Shown here in pieces: positions 41,501-50,050 of a stretch of 64,000 bases of DNA. Location of the stretch: the NCBI GenBank assembly GCA_029777335.1, contig JAKOSN010000043.1, positions 1 to 64,000 on the forward strand, given 5' to 3'. Position 1 is the stretch's first letter. Each line of letters starts with the position of its first letter. The position numbers and the translations under genes are program-made. The notes beneath the pieces are model-generated. The model worked only from the letters and a program-made list of their open reading frames with translations, was not told the origin of the DNA and did not search any database. This DNA comes from Planctomycetota bacterium. Its GTDB lineage: Bacteria > Planctomycetota > Planctomycetia > Gemmatales > Gemmataceae.

Positions 41501-41649
41501 CAGCAGAAGGGCAGGCGGTCCGGTTGAGCCGCAGCAAGATCGAGGACCTGCGTGCCTCGCTCGTGTCGCTGATGCCGGAAGATCAATTAAAACCGTTGAC
41601 CGAGCAGCAGGTGCGCGATCTGTTCGCCTACCTGTCGAGCAAACGATAA
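38539..41649 (+). CDS. PVC-type haem-binding CxxCH protein
   Basis: A 1036-residue secreted protein, signal peptide LLAGCVALLVCGLLLS near residues 10-25. The N-terminal half is a beta-propeller dehydrogenase-like domain (HGRGGLWVMNPPYLLFYPDK, GPDGALYLADMYENRI). HEAT-like repeats follow, and the C-terminal cytochrome c domain has CGKCH (C916, C919, H920) followed by VGPELTGYERDNLMYWLENI. Such proteins are a planctomycete trademark, thought to oxidise sugars or other substrates in the periplasm; the substrate is unknown. Confidence 0.93.
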   Translation: MKPLAAKRSLLAGCVALLVCGLLLSHTWSVEPPSAKPMGPEPPKGGPDKETQGLDEALRRLHAPLAGGNPLSPQESLKRLKAQEGLAIDLVASEPVVRQPLALSWDERGRLWVMQYLQYPFPAGLKILSYDQYIRARFDKVPPPPPKHFKGADKITIHSSSKHDGVLDQHKTFVEGLNIATSVLHGRGGLWVMNPPYLLFYPDKNRDDVPDGDPVVHLSGFGLEDTHAVASNLMWGPDGWIYGTQGSTCTAKVKVEIGPARPTTDFLGQAIWRYHPEKHLFELYAEGGGNTFGLEFDDEGRIYSGTNWGTYRGLHYVQGGYYVKGWGKHGPLTNPYAFGYFPHMPHTGNADRLTHTFVVYGGGALPERFNGRLIGPSPLQKRVQATRLEPLLSSYRTIEEPFVMTSGDGWFRPVDCKVGPDGALYLADMYENRISHVDPRDNWHRESGRIYRIRSADHSPALASFDLGKLSSKELVDLLTHKNRWYRQTARRLLADRKDKSVAPRLREQIQKESGLLALESLWALHVVGARTEADTLQALGHKNPAVRAWAARLAADERTVSARVASRLVALATKESDPQVRSQLASSARRIQGPAALPVLRELLRHDEDVKDPHIPLLLWWALEAHAESARQEVVALFKDATFWKHPLVEGTITERLMQRYGAAGGKENLRSAGQLLELAPTTADKDRLLVGLEKAFTGRAVDDLPDELKTAITRAWAAGASASRVGLGLRIGHEASVAEALRLIADGKANPTQRQEAIRILGEVSQPRSVPVLLNVMRTGPKTLQLEALTALQRYDEKQISKEVLAFALDRKTTDPALREGAISLLSSRPAWSLELLQVIDGGKISPRSVSMDIVRKIHLYKDPAIIKLIEKHWGKVRASTAVEKKREMVRLGTILKGAKGNATAGKIVFTNTCGKCHKLFGEGGAVGPELTGYERDNLMYWLENIADPSAAIRDEYMTFVITTTDGRTLTGLIAEQDKQTVTLKTAEGQAVRLSRSKIEDLRASLVSLMPEDQLKPLTEQQVRDLFAYLSSKR

Positions 41650-41672
41650 GGCTGGCTGGGGAGAGGTGGAGC

Positions 41673-42596
41673 ATGCGCTTGTGCCGTTGTTTGATCGCGG
41701 GCGAGGTGCAGGTGGCCCTGTACGAGGAGACTGCCGTGGTGCCCTTGCCGCGGCTCCCGTCGGCGCAGGCTGCGATCCCGCAGATTCTGGACTATCTCAC
41801 GCCCGACGGCCCGGGCGCCGCGGCCCTGGCGAGAGTGGCGGCACTTTCACCCGGCGAGCGGGAACTGCTGCAGGTTCCGCTGGAGCAAGTGAAGTTGCTG
41901 GTGCCGATCGCCGAGCCGCGCAAGATCATCTTGCTCGCGGGCAATTACGCCGAGCACATCGTGGAAGGAGGCGGACAGGCCGCCGAGCGCAAGGACACCT
42001 TCCCCTACTACTTCATGAAACCGCCGACCACCACCCTGACGCACCCGGGCGATCCGGTGCGCATCCCCGCGGTGTCGCCGCACCACATCGACTGGGAAAT
42101 TGAGCTGGGAGTGGTGATGGGTCGGCGTTGTCACCGCGTGAGCGAGGCCGAGGCGCTGGCCCATGTTGCGGGCTACACGGTTTGCAACGATATTTCAGAT
42201 CGCAAATTTCAGATTAACCCCGAGCGCAAGAAACGCGAGAAGGATGGCTTTTTCGACTGGCTGCATGGCAAGTGGCACGATACGTTTCTGCCGATGGGGC
42301 CGTGTGTCCGCGTGGCAGAGCCAGGGCTCGATCCGCAGACCTTCCGGTTGCAGCTGCGCCTCAATGGTCAGGTGATGCAGGATGCGACGACGGGACAGAT
42401 GGTCTTTCCCGTCGCCGCGCTGGTGGCGGGGCTCTCGCAGTTTGTCACCCTGGAGCCAGGCGACATCCTCTCGACTGGCACGCCGAGTGGAGTGGGTTTT
42501 GCTCGCAAACCGCCGATTTTCCTCCAGGCGGGGGATCGCCTGGAGGCGGAAATCGCCGGGATTGGAACGCTGAGCAACCCTGTCGTCGGTGAATGA
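41673..42596 (+). CDS. Fumarylacetoacetate hydrolase-family protein
   Basis: A 307-residue cytoplasmic enzyme. The FAH fold shows ILLAGNYAEHIVEGG, a substrate or metal stretch THPGDPVRIPAVSPHHIDW, the acidic metal ligands in DWEIELGVVMGRRC, CNDISDRKFQ, and LSTGTPSGVGFARKP at the end. Family members hydrolyse or decarboxylate 2-oxo acid-type substrates; which one cannot be told. It begins 23 bp after the CxxCH protein stop, so it may be in that operon, and ends 9 bp from a convergent gene. Confidence 0.85.
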   Translation: MRLCRCLIAGEVQVALYEETAVVPLPRLPSAQAAIPQILDYLTPDGPGAAALARVAALSPGERELLQVPLEQVKLLVPIAEPRKIILLAGNYAEHIVEGGGQAAERKDTFPYYFMKPPTTTLTHPGDPVRIPAVSPHHIDWEIELGVVMGRRCHRVSEAEALAHVAGYTVCNDISDRKFQINPERKKREKDGFFDWLHGKWHDTFLPMGPCVRVAEPGLDPQTFRLQLRLNGQVMQDATTGQMVFPVAALVAGLSQFVTLEPGDILSTGTPSGVGFARKPPIFLQAGDRLEAEIAGIGTLSNPVVGE

Positions 42597-42605
42597 CTGC
42601 GCTGC

Positions 42606-43049
42606 TCATTTCGGAGCGAGAATCAGGACATCCTTGGCGAAGAGTTTGCGATAGGCGGGATCGAGCGGTTCTTTGCCCGGGAGGCGCAGGACGATTTTCC
42701 CTGCCGTCAACCGCTTCCACACCAGGTCGCGCTCGATCTCCTTGCCGTCGATGTCGAGCACCCGGAACTGGTTGAGCGCCAGGTTCGACTCCACATGCAC
42801 CAGGGAATACTCGGTGACAGCGACCTTCCTCGCGATCACCTGGCCGTTGACCTCCTCAGTCACGGTTTTCTCGACGGTTACGGGGACCATGTTGACCAGG
42901 CGCACGGTGAGGAGTCCTTGCTCCTTGTTCACCTTGGCGATCGGGAGGAACTGGGGGGCGCCTCCGGTGGGGAGAGTCGGTTCGGCAGCGCATGCCGCTG
43001 AGCAGCAGAACGCGGTGAGCAACACCGAGGCCAGAAGAGGACGACGCAT
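42606..43049 (-). CDS. Small secreted hypothetical protein
   Basis: A 147-residue protein with a signal peptide (MRRPLLASVLLTAFCCSAACA). The mature part is a mixed alpha/beta domain with VRLVNMVPVTVEKTVTEEV and VTEYSLVHVESNLALNQFRV. No enzyme motif and no Cys pair after the signal. Similar single-domain secreted proteins of unknown role recur in planctomycetes. It is followed by a divergent Nudix gene. Confidence 0.7.
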   Translation of the reverse strand: MRRPLLASVLLTAFCCSAACAAEPTLPTGGAPQFLPIAKVNKEQGLLTVRLVNMVPVTVEKTVTEEVNGQVIARKVAVTEYSLVHVESNLALNQFRVLDIDGKEIERDLVWKRLTAGKIVLRLPGKEPLDPAYRKLFAKDVLILAPK

Positions 43050-43122
43050 GGAGCCAACTCCTGAGAAAGGGAGAGGAGAGTGATCCCTAGAATGATAGCG
43101 CGGCGAGGCGCAGGATCAACCT

Positions 43123-43638
43123 TTAAACACGGCGGAGGCGATCGAGCCAGAAGAGAGCGAGGATCGTCTTGGCGTCGCGAATGGTGCCATCGGTCGCCCA
43201 GCGCAGGGCCTCGGTGAAGGCGACGCGGCAGGGTTCCATCTGCTCGTCGGCCTCGAGCTTTTGCGGTCCGGGAGTGAGATCCTCGGCAAGAAACAGGTGA
43301 ATGATTTCGCTGAGCACTCCGGGGGAGGGGATCAACTCGCCCAGCTTGGTCCAGCGCGCCGCCTGGTAGCCGGTCTCCTCGGCCAGTTCGCGGCAGGCGG
43401 CATGGGGCGGCGGTTCACCAGGCTCCAGGGTGCCGGCGGGAATTTCCCAGAGCACCTCGTCCAGGATGGGGCGCTGATTGCGCACCAGGCAGATGTGCTC
43501 GGCGTCGAGGATGGGGAGAACCGCCACGGCGCCGGGATGCAGAACCACATCGCGCCGAATGGTGGTGCCATCGGGCAACAGCTCCTCATCCAGAGCCACA
43601 CGAATCTTGCGGCCCACATGAACAATCGTTCGCGCCAT
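43123..43638 (-). CDS. Nudix hydrolase, ADP-ribose pyrophosphatase type
   Basis: A 171-residue hydrolase of nucleoside diphosphates linked to a moiety X. The Nudix box GTLEPGEPPPHAACRELAEETG starts at residue 69 and matches Gx5Ex7REUxEEx; it is shown here split by description because of length: G69, E75, R83, E84 and E87-E88 are the key residues. The following EETG-YQAARW and an early VAVLPIL fit the ADP-ribose group. Exact substrate not decided. Confidence 0.85.
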   Translation of the reverse strand: MARTIVHVGRKIRVALDEELLPDGTTIRRDVVLHPGAVAVLPILDAEHICLVRNQRPILDEVLWEIPAGTLEPGEPPPHAACRELAEETGYQAARWTKLGELIPSPGVLSEIIHLFLAEDLTPGPQKLEADEQMEPCRVAFTEALRWATDGTIRDAKTILALFWLDRLRRV

Positions 43639-43791
43639 GATGTCTCCGCTTCAAGGTCCGCCGGTGACGCCGAACAAAACGAACGTATCAGGGATATAGT
43701 GTAGGCAGATGATTGCGTCCCTGGGAGGACGGTGGTAGAATCTTGCAGAGTGGATTCTTTTGCCCGCAGTCGATTCCAGCGAGTGGCTCCG

Positions 43792-44865
43792 ATGCGTGAT
43801 CCTTTTGCCTGGTCCATTCCTCTGGGACGGATGTTTGGCATCACGGTGCGGGTACACGTCCTTTTCCCGATCGTGGCCCTGGGGTTGATTCTTCGCTTTG
43901 CCCTGCAGGAACCCAAACTGTACTACCCCGGGACGTGGATCGATGCGACCCTGATTCTCGCACTCCTTTTCCTTTCGGTCCTGCTGCACGAGTTTGGCCA
44001 CTGCTTCGGAGCCCGGGCGGTCAACGGCGACGCCCAGGAGGTGCTCCTCTGGCCTCTGGGTGGTCTGGCGCAGCTGGAAGTACCGAATACCCCACGCGCC
44101 AACCTGATCACCACCCTGGCCGGACCGGGAGTGAACCTGATCCTGGCTCTGGGCTGTCTGATCGCTCTCGCCTTTATCGATCCCTCGTTGCGACCGAGTT
44201 TCAATCCCTTCTATTTTCCCGCCCGCGAACTGGGGGGGAAGTTTATTCTCTCCACCTGGACCGGAAGCGAGATCGCCGTCTCGCCCTATGCCTTCAGCGC
44301 GATGCTGACCCGCTTCTTCTGGGTGAACTATGTGCTCTTTCTGCTCAACGTGGTGCTGATCGGCTTTCCGCTGGATGGCGGACGGATCTTTCAATGCATC
44401 CTGTGGCACTATGTTGGGTATCGTCGAGCAACGCTCGCCGCGGTCTTTGCCGGCTTCCTGACGATGCTCGTGGTTGGGTTGGCCTCCATTGTGTGGAATG
44501 AGCTGCTGCCTCTGTGCCTCGCCATCTTTATCTATGTTTCTTGCAAGCAGCAGTACATCATTCTGGAGAGCGATGGCGAAGCCTCTCTCTTTGGGTATGA
44601 TTTCTCGCAGGGCTATACCAGCCTGGAACGCGATCAACCGGCGGCCGCTCCTCCGCGCAAGCGACAGAGTTGGTGGCAGCGCTGGTGGCAGCGCCGCCAG
44701 GCGAAGAAGATGCAAAAAGAAGAAGAGCAGCGCATCGCCGAGGAACAGCGCCTCGACGAACTGCTCGACAAGGTGGCCCGCGAAGGGATGGCTGCCCTGA
44801 CCGACGAGGAACGGCGCTTCATGAAACGGGTCAGCGATCGCTATCGCAACAATCGCCATTCCTGA
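43792..44865 (+). CDS. Site-2-type intramembrane zinc metalloprotease (M50)
   Basis: A 357-residue integral membrane protease from the ATG at 43792; the open frame upstream lacks support. HEFGH is at 66-70 with the zinc ligands H66 and H70 and catalytic E67, the second motif is FPLDGGR (third zinc ligand Asp) at about 206, and several transmembrane segments flank it. The C-terminal tail (residues about 300-357) is charged, Trp/Arg-rich and coiled-coil-like (RQAKKMQKEEEQRIAEEQRL). Relatives cleave anti-sigma factors, but the substrate here is unknown. Confidence 0.85.
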   Translation: MRDPFAWSIPLGRMFGITVRVHVLFPIVALGLILRFALQEPKLYYPGTWIDATLILALLFLSVLLHEFGHCFGARAVNGDAQEVLLWPLGGLAQLEVPNTPRANLITTLAGPGVNLILALGCLIALAFIDPSLRPSFNPFYFPARELGGKFILSTWTGSEIAVSPYAFSAMLTRFFWVNYVLFLLNVVLIGFPLDGGRIFQCILWHYVGYRRATLAAVFAGFLTMLVVGLASIVWNELLPLCLAIFIYVSCKQQYIILESDGEASLFGYDFSQGYTSLERDQPAAAPPRKRQSWWQRWWQRRQAKKMQKEEEQRIAEEQRLDELLDKVAREGMAALTDEERRFMKRVSDRYRNNRHS

Positions 44866-44882
44866 ACCAGTCTGTATCCTGT

Positions 44883-44937
44883 TCAACGGGGAGGTGCTGG
44901 CCTCGGGGTCAACCCGTCGTCAGCAGCTCCCCGTTGA
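44883..44937 (+). promoter_or_regulatory. Long stem-loop in the hisS leader
   Basis: TCAACGGGGAGGTGCTG (44883-44899) pairs with CAGCAGCTCCCCGTTGA (44921-44937) over 17 positions with one mismatch; the 21-nt loop contains a smaller GGGTCAACCC dyad. It lies 42 bp before the hisS start, without a U-tract. It could be a terminator variant, a leader hairpin or a T-box-like fold, but no T-box sequence is seen. Confidence 0.55.
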
Positions 44938-44979
44938 GCGTCTCAGGATCGGTCGTCACGCCGAGGAGCTAGGTGCAGG

Positions 44980-46311
44980 ATGTCCACGCCGCGCATTGAA
45001 CCACGTACGTTGAAGGGCTTTCGTGACTACCTGCCGCCGTTGATGATTCCGCGCGAGCATCTGCTGGAGAAGGTCCGCCATGTGTACCGCTCCTATGGCT
45101 ACGCTCCCATCGACACCCCCGCGCTGGAGTACACCGAGATCCTGCTCGGCAAGGGTGGCGAGGAATCGGACAAGTTGATCTATCGCTTTCAGGATCATGG
45201 CGGGCGCGATGTGGCGTTGCGTTTCGATCTGACGGTTCCCTTTGCGCGCTTTGCCGCCCAGTACATCAACGAGCTGGGCACTCCCTTCAAACGCTATCAC
45301 ATGGGGCCGGTCTGGCGCGGGGAGAATACCGCCCATGGCCGTTTTCGCGAGTTCTGGCAGTGTGATTTCGATACCATCGGAACCACTGCCAATGCCGCGG
45401 ATATCGAGACGGCTCTCGTGATTCACGATCTGATGCAGGCGCTTGGCTTTGAGCGCTTTCAGGTTCGAGTCAACAATCGACTGGTGCTCAACGGACTGCT
45501 GGAGGAACTGGGGTTGGCGCAGCACGCGGTCGCTCTGCTGCGCGCCCTCGACAAACTGGGAAAGATCGGGCGCGACAAGGTGATCGCCGAGATGTGCGAG
45601 CGAACCGCCATTGGCGAGGAGCAGGCGGCGCGCGTGCTGACGTTGGCGACGATGGAGGGGAGCAACGAGGAGATCCTCCATCGACTGGAGCAGGAGTTTG
45701 GGGGGAACGCCAAGGCTGCCGAGGGGATTCGGCGATTGCGTCAGCTGGTGGAGGTAGCGCGGGCGACGGGAATCAGCGAGGAGCGCATCCACCTCGATCT
45801 TTCCATCGCGCGAGGACTGGATTATTATACAGGTACGATCTACGAGACGTTCCTGGGCGATATGCCCGACATTGGCAGTGTCTGTTCGGGCGGGCGCTAC
45901 GACAACCTCGCGGGGCTGTACACCAAACAGTTACTTCCCGGGGTGGGGGCCTCGCTGGGACTCGATCGACTGCTGGCAGCGATGGAAGAGTTGCACCTGC
46001 TCCCCAAAGCCGCCACCCCGGCGCCGGTCCTGGTGGTGCAGTTTAGCGCGGATCGACTGGCGGACTATCAGAACATGGCGCGTCGGTTGCGTCAGGCGGG
46101 GATCGGGGTGGAGGTGTATCCGGAGGCGAAGAAGGTGGGGCAGCAGTTCCAGTACGCCGAGCGGCGCGGGCATCGCCTGGCGCTGATCGCGGGCCCCGAT
46201 GAGTTCGCCCAGGGGGTGTGGAAGGTGAAGGACCTGGCCCAGCGGGCCGAAACGACCGTGGAGGAGTCCGCCGTGCTGTCTGCGGTGCGGACGGCGTTGG
46301 CGGGCGGCTGA
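44980..46311 (+). CDS. hisS: Histidyl-tRNA synthetase
   Basis: Charges tRNA-His; 443 residues, class II. Motif 1 lies in the KGFRDYLPPLMIPRE region, motif 2 is YHMGPVWRGENTAHGRFREFW with the ATP-binding Arg, LDLSIARGLDYYTGTIYE is the His-specific signature, and motif 3 is GVGASLGLDRLLAAM. An anticodon-binding domain follows from about residue 335 (APVLVVQFS). Start ATG 44980 lies 42 bp after the leader hairpin. Confidence 0.95.
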   Translation: MSTPRIEPRTLKGFRDYLPPLMIPREHLLEKVRHVYRSYGYAPIDTPALEYTEILLGKGGEESDKLIYRFQDHGGRDVALRFDLTVPFARFAAQYINELGTPFKRYHMGPVWRGENTAHGRFREFWQCDFDTIGTTANAADIETALVIHDLMQALGFERFQVRVNNRLVLNGLLEELGLAQHAVALLRALDKLGKIGRDKVIAEMCERTAIGEEQAARVLTLATMEGSNEEILHRLEQEFGGNAKAAEGIRRLRQLVEVARATGISEERIHLDLSIARGLDYYTGTIYETFLGDMPDIGSVCSGGRYDNLAGLYTKQLLPGVGASLGLDRLLAAMEELHLLPKAATPAPVLVVQFSADRLADYQNMARRLRQAGIGVEVYPEAKKVGQQFQYAERRGHRLALIAGPDEFAQGVWKVKDLAQRAETTVEESAVLSAVRTALAGG

Positions 46312-46314
46312 CGC

Positions 46315-46863
46315 ATGGATCGCAGCAACCACTACGAGGCCGCCTTTGAAGCCTATTTGCAGGACCATGGCCATTGCTACGTGGCCGTGGATGAGACGCG
46401 TCGTTCGTGGATGGGCGACAGTCGGGTGAAAAGCCTCGATTTTGTGGTGTATGGGCCGCAGGGGGCGCGGCTGGTGATCGATGTCAAGGGACGCCGTTTT
46501 CCCGGTGGCAAGGAAGGAAAATGGCGCCGCGTCTGGGAGAACTGGTGCAACGACGAGGACGTCGAGGGGCTGGAACGCTGGACGGAGTGTTTCGGTCCCG
46601 GCTACCAGGGGGTGTTTGTCTTCGGCTATCACCTTTTACCGGTGGTGGAACTCGCCGACGACACACCGGATCTCTATCACTGGCGCGGTCGGCGCTATCT
46701 GTTCCGTGCCATCGATGTACGCATCTACCGCCAGCATCTGCAGGTACGCAGTCCGCGCTGGCGCACCGTCTGCATGCCCGGTGCCATCTTTCGCCAGGAA
46801 GTTCGCCCGGTGCGCGAGTTTCTCCTCGCTGCGCCTGCCTACCTGGAAGAAGTCCCCTTTTAA
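46315..46863 (+). CDS. HYExAFE-family nuclease-like protein
   Basis: A 182-residue protein, beginning MDRSNHYEAAFEAYLQ, the motif that gives the family its name. A PD-(D/E)xK nuclease arrangement can be read: E12 in the first helix, D42 in SLDFVVYG, then D56 and K58 in LVIDVKG. This suggests a Mg-dependent DNA or RNA nuclease, unproven. The gene starts 3 bp after the hisS stop, so it is translationally coupled to hisS. Confidence 0.75.
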   Translation: MDRSNHYEAAFEAYLQDHGHCYVAVDETRRSWMGDSRVKSLDFVVYGPQGARLVIDVKGRRFPGGKEGKWRRVWENWCNDEDVEGLERWTECFGPGYQGVFVFGYHLLPVVELADDTPDLYHWRGRRYLFRAIDVRIYRQHLQVRSPRWRTVCMPGAIFRQEVRPVREFLLAAPAYLEEVPF

Positions 46864-46891
46864 CCACCGACGCCTGTGGTGATTTTCCGCC

Positions 46892-47680
46892 ATGAATCGT
46901 CTCAAACTCGCCATTCGTCTGGAATCGCTTGGCCTGCCACTGCGCCGGGCGCTGGAAGAAGCGCAGAAACTTGGCGTGCCCGGCGTGCAGGTCGATGCCC
47001 TTGGTCCCCTGTCGCCGCAACAACTGACCGAGACGGGCCGCCGCGAATTCCGCAATCTGCTCCGTGCCCACAATCTCGAACTCAGCGCGCTCGGCTGCCC
47101 GCTTCGCCGTGGGCTCGATGTGGCGGTCGATCAGCAGCCGCGCATTGAACATGTGCGCAAGGTGATGAAGCTGAGTTACGATCTGGGCGCACGCCTCGTT
47201 ATCTTCCAGCCTGGGCGCATTCCGGAGAAGGACGACGATCCCCGGGCCGATCTGCTGCGTGAATCCTTGCTCGCCCTGACCCTGTACGGCGATCGAGTGG
47301 GGACCACGCTGGCCTGGGAAACCGGGCTGGAAGCGGGCGCGGTGCTGGCGGACTATCTGGCACGCTACGACACCGCCAGTCTGGGGGTGAACTTCGACCC
47401 GGCCAATCTGCTCATGCATGGACACTCCGTGTTCGACAGTCTGCGCGCCCTGCGCGGAAAGGTGGTTCATGCGCATGCTCGCGATGCACGAAGTTCCACT
47501 GCCAGCCTCACCGCCCAGGAGGTGCCGCTCGGGCACGGCGACATCGACTGGCTGACTCTGCTCGGAGTTCTGGAAGAAATCGAATATCGCGGCTGGATGG
47601 CGATCGAACGCGAGAGCGGCGAGAACCGGCTGGCCGATGTAGCAGGCGGAGTCAGCTTTTTGCGGCGGTTTCTGTACTGA
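46892..47680 (+). CDS. Sugar-phosphate isomerase/epimerase (TIM barrel)
   Basis: A 262-residue protein of the xylose isomerase-like TIM barrel superfamily. The metal-binding residues include E in LAWETG, D in NFDPANL, H in HAHARD, and E in AIERESGENR, as expected. No substrate can be assigned. It starts 28 bp after the HYExAFE stop and overlaps the 3' end of convergent ribD by 29 bp. Confidence 0.8.
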   Translation: MNRLKLAIRLESLGLPLRRALEEAQKLGVPGVQVDALGPLSPQQLTETGRREFRNLLRAHNLELSALGCPLRRGLDVAVDQQPRIEHVRKVMKLSYDLGARLVIFQPGRIPEKDDDPRADLLRESLLALTLYGDRVGTTLAWETGLEAGAVLADYLARYDTASLGVNFDPANLLMHGHSVFDSLRALRGKVVHAHARDARSSTASLTAQEVPLGHGDIDWLTLLGVLEEIEYRGWMAIERESGENRLADVAGGVSFLRRFLY

Positions 47681-48764
47681 GCGGCAAACGCCCGTGGATG
47701 TACAGATCGCCATCCAGCGCCTCCACCGTCATCTCCGCCAGGCGCAATGCCTCGTCCATGCGCGCCGCGCCGACACCTCCGAGCGGGCTCAGGGCGCCGG
47801 CTCCCCCGGCGAGCAACGGGGCGACAAAGACGTGAACCTCATCGATGGCGCGGGCATCGAGAAAACTCCCCAGGACCCCAGCTCCCCCTTCCACCAGGAG
47901 ATTGGTCCAGCGCCGCCGACCACATTCGACAAGCAGAGGATCGAGCGCGACCCGACCCGCTTCTTCCGGGAACACCAGCACCTCGACGCCCGCCTGTTCG
48001 AGGCGCGTCCGGCGCTCCCCCGAGCACGCGCAGGTGGCGAGGAGGGTGGGAACCTCACGGGCAGTCTGGACAAGGGTGCTGTGCAGTGGAAGGCGGCCGG
48101 TGCGATCGAGGACAACACGAACCGGGGTCCGGGGGCCAGGAGGGCGGGCCGTCAGGGTCGGATTGTCGGCCAGGGCCGTCCCGATACCCACGAGGATCGC
48201 ATCCATCTGGCCGCGGAGGTGGTGCACCCGTGCCCGTGAGGTGGGGTTGCTGATCCACTGCGAATGTCCGCGGTGGGTGGCAATTTTGCCATCGAGGGTC
48301 ATGGCCCACTTGGCATGCACATGGGGCCGTCCCGTGCGCAGCCGCTTCAGATAGGGAGCGTTGAGCCGTTGCGCCTCGGCTTCGCCCACGCCGACCGTGA
48401 CCGCCACCCCGGCCGCGCGCAGAAGCGCAATTCCCTTGCCGCTCACCTCCGGGAACGGATCGAGCATGGCGGCGACAACCCGTGGAATCCCCGCGCGCAG
48501 GATGGCGTCGGTGCAGGGCGGCGTTTTGCCCTGATGGCAGCACGGTTCCAGGGTGACATAGAGCGTCGCCCCGCGCGGATCGGCCACCGCCGCCAGGGCA
48601 TTCACCTCGGCATGCGGTCCGCCATAGCGCTGATGCCAGCCGGCGCCGAGCAACTGTCCGTCGCGCACCACCACCGCGCCAACCAGCGGATTGGGTTCGA
48701 CCTGGCCTCGTCCCTGCTCGGCGAGCGCAAGCGCCTGCGCCATCCACTCCTGATCGGTTGGCAT
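47652..48764 (-). CDS. ribD: Bifunctional riboflavin deaminase/reductase
   Basis: Two-domain enzyme of riboflavin biosynthesis, 370 residues. The N-terminal deaminase has the zinc ligands H and Cys in GGPHAEVNAL and EPCCHQGKTPPC. The C-terminal reductase (about residues 145-360) includes HAKWAMTLDGKIATHRGHSQ and the NADPH part LLVEGGAGVLGSFL. It is the last gene of the minus-strand tetrapyrrole operon, with 5 bp from the hemA stop to its start. Confidence 0.94.
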   Translation of the reverse strand: MPTDQEWMAQALALAEQGRGQVEPNPLVGAVVVRDGQLLGAGWHQRYGGPHAEVNALAAVADPRGATLYVTLEPCCHQGKTPPCTDAILRAGIPRVVAAMLDPFPEVSGKGIALLRAAGVAVTVGVGEAEAQRLNAPYLKRLRTGRPHVHAKWAMTLDGKIATHRGHSQWISNPTSRARVHHLRGQMDAILVGIGTALADNPTLTARPPGPRTPVRVVLDRTGRLPLHSTLVQTAREVPTLLATCACSGERRTRLEQAGVEVLVFPEEAGRVALDPLLVECGRRRWTNLLVEGGAGVLGSFLDARAIDEVHVFVAPLLAGGAGALSPLGGVGAARMDEALRLAEMTVEALDGDLYIHGRLPLSTETAAKS

Positions 48765-48769
48765 GGGGA

Positions 48770-50050
48770 CTATTCCTGCAAACGAAAGAGCTTGCGCATG
48801 GCGTCGAGGAGGGTGTGACCGCCAGCGCCAGGAACCTCGTGGGATTCCTCGGTCAACGCCGTGATCGGGCCGTGCAGAAACTGGTTTTGCAGCAGGCGGA
48901 AAGCTCCCTCAAGGTAGGAGCGCTCGGCCTCGGTGAGTTTCCCATTCAACCGCGCCAGGAGTTGCCGTACGATGGCTTCGCGCTTGGTTTCCAGCTCCTG
49001 CGTTAAGCGAGCGATCACCGGGCCATTGCGGCGCCGCGCCCACTCCTTCAGAAAGCGCCGGGTCTCCGTTTCCACAATGGTTTCCGCCGGTGCGACGTGC
49101 TTGAGACGATCGGCGAGAGTGGCCTCACGAATCCTTTTCAGATCGTCAATGTTGAAAAGACACGTTTGATCGCCATCGTGAATGCGCGGATCGAAGTCGC
49201 GCGGGACGGCGATGTCGAGGATGACCACGGTACCGCTGGTGCGGCGCGCGGCAATACGCTGCCAGCGATCCAGCGTCACGATTGGTTGCGGAGCGCCCGT
49301 GGTGCTCAGGACAATATCGGCTCGCGCCAGGACCTCGTCGAGGCGTTCCCAGAGGACCGGCTCTCCGCCACAACCCCGTGCCACGGTTTGCGCCTTCTCG
49401 GGGCTGCGATTGGTCACCAGAATCTTCCCCGGCCTCAACTCGCGCAGATGCCGTAAGGTGAGTTCCCCCATCTTGCCGGCACCGATCACCAGAATGGTCT
49501 TGTCGCCAAAGTGGTCGAAGACCTGACGCACATAATCGACGGCGGCACTGGAGACGGACACATGGCCGCGCGCGATGCCGGTTTCGGTGCGCACCCGGCG
49601 CGCTACCTGCCGCGCATGCTGAAAGAGCGCATGGAGCAGCGGGCCAGCGGTGCCACGTTCCTGGGCCTGTTCATAGGCCTTCTTCACCTGGCCGGCAATC
49701 TGTCCCTCGCCAATGATCATGCTGTCGAGGCTGGCGATCACCCGGAAAAGGTGACGCACCGCATCGCCGTGATGATGCGTGTAGAGGTGCGGCTGAATGG
49801 CCTCGGGGGGCACCCCATGAAATTCGCTGAGAAAGTGGATGACCTGATCGGCGGTCAACTTGCTCGCGGCGGCTACTGCGGCCAGGTAGAGTTCCACGCG
49901 ATTGCAGGTGCTGAGGATGACCGCCTCGCAATCGTAGCGTCGGCTCAACTCGTCCAGCGCGCGCGGCAGTTTGTCGCCATCGAAGGCCAGCCGTTCGCGG
50001 AGATCGACCGTGGTGGTGCGAAAACTGCAACCGACATCGAGGAGGATCAT
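48770..50050 (-). CDS. hemA: Glutamyl-tRNA reductase
   Basis: NADPH-dependent reduction of glutamyl-tRNA to glutamate-1-semialdehyde, the first committed step of tetrapyrrole synthesis by the C5 route; 426 residues. The start ATG at 50050 follows GGGGAGGTCTGCC. Catalytic C49 is in STCNRVELY, the NADPH site is IGAGKMGEL near residue 188, and the dimerisation helix lies at the C terminus. The start codon overlaps the stop of the upstream HemX-like gene as ATGA. Confidence 0.95.
   Translation of the reverse strand: MILLDVGCSFRTTTVDLRERLAFDGDKLPRALDELSRRYDCEAVILSTCNRVELYLAAVAAASKLTADQVIHFLSEFHGVPPEAIQPHLYTHHHGDAVRHLFRVIASLDSMIIGEGQIAGQVKKAYEQAQERGTAGPLLHALFQHARQVARRVRTETGIARGHVSVSSAAVDYVRQVFDHFGDKTILVIGAGKMGELTLRHLRELRPGKILVTNRSPEKAQTVARGCGGEPVLWERLDEVLARADIVLSTTGAPQPIVTLDRWQRIAARRTSGTVVILDIAVPRDFDPRIHDGDQTCLFNIDDLKRIREATLADRLKHVAPAETIVETETRRFLKEWARRRNGPVIARLTQELETKREAIVRQLLARLNGKLTEAERSYLEGAFRLLQNQFLHGPITALTEESHEVPGAGGHTLLDAMRKLFRLQE

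Noticed and set aside
40099-41586. Minus-strand ORF of 495 codons
   Set aside because: Antisense to the CxxCH haem protein gene.
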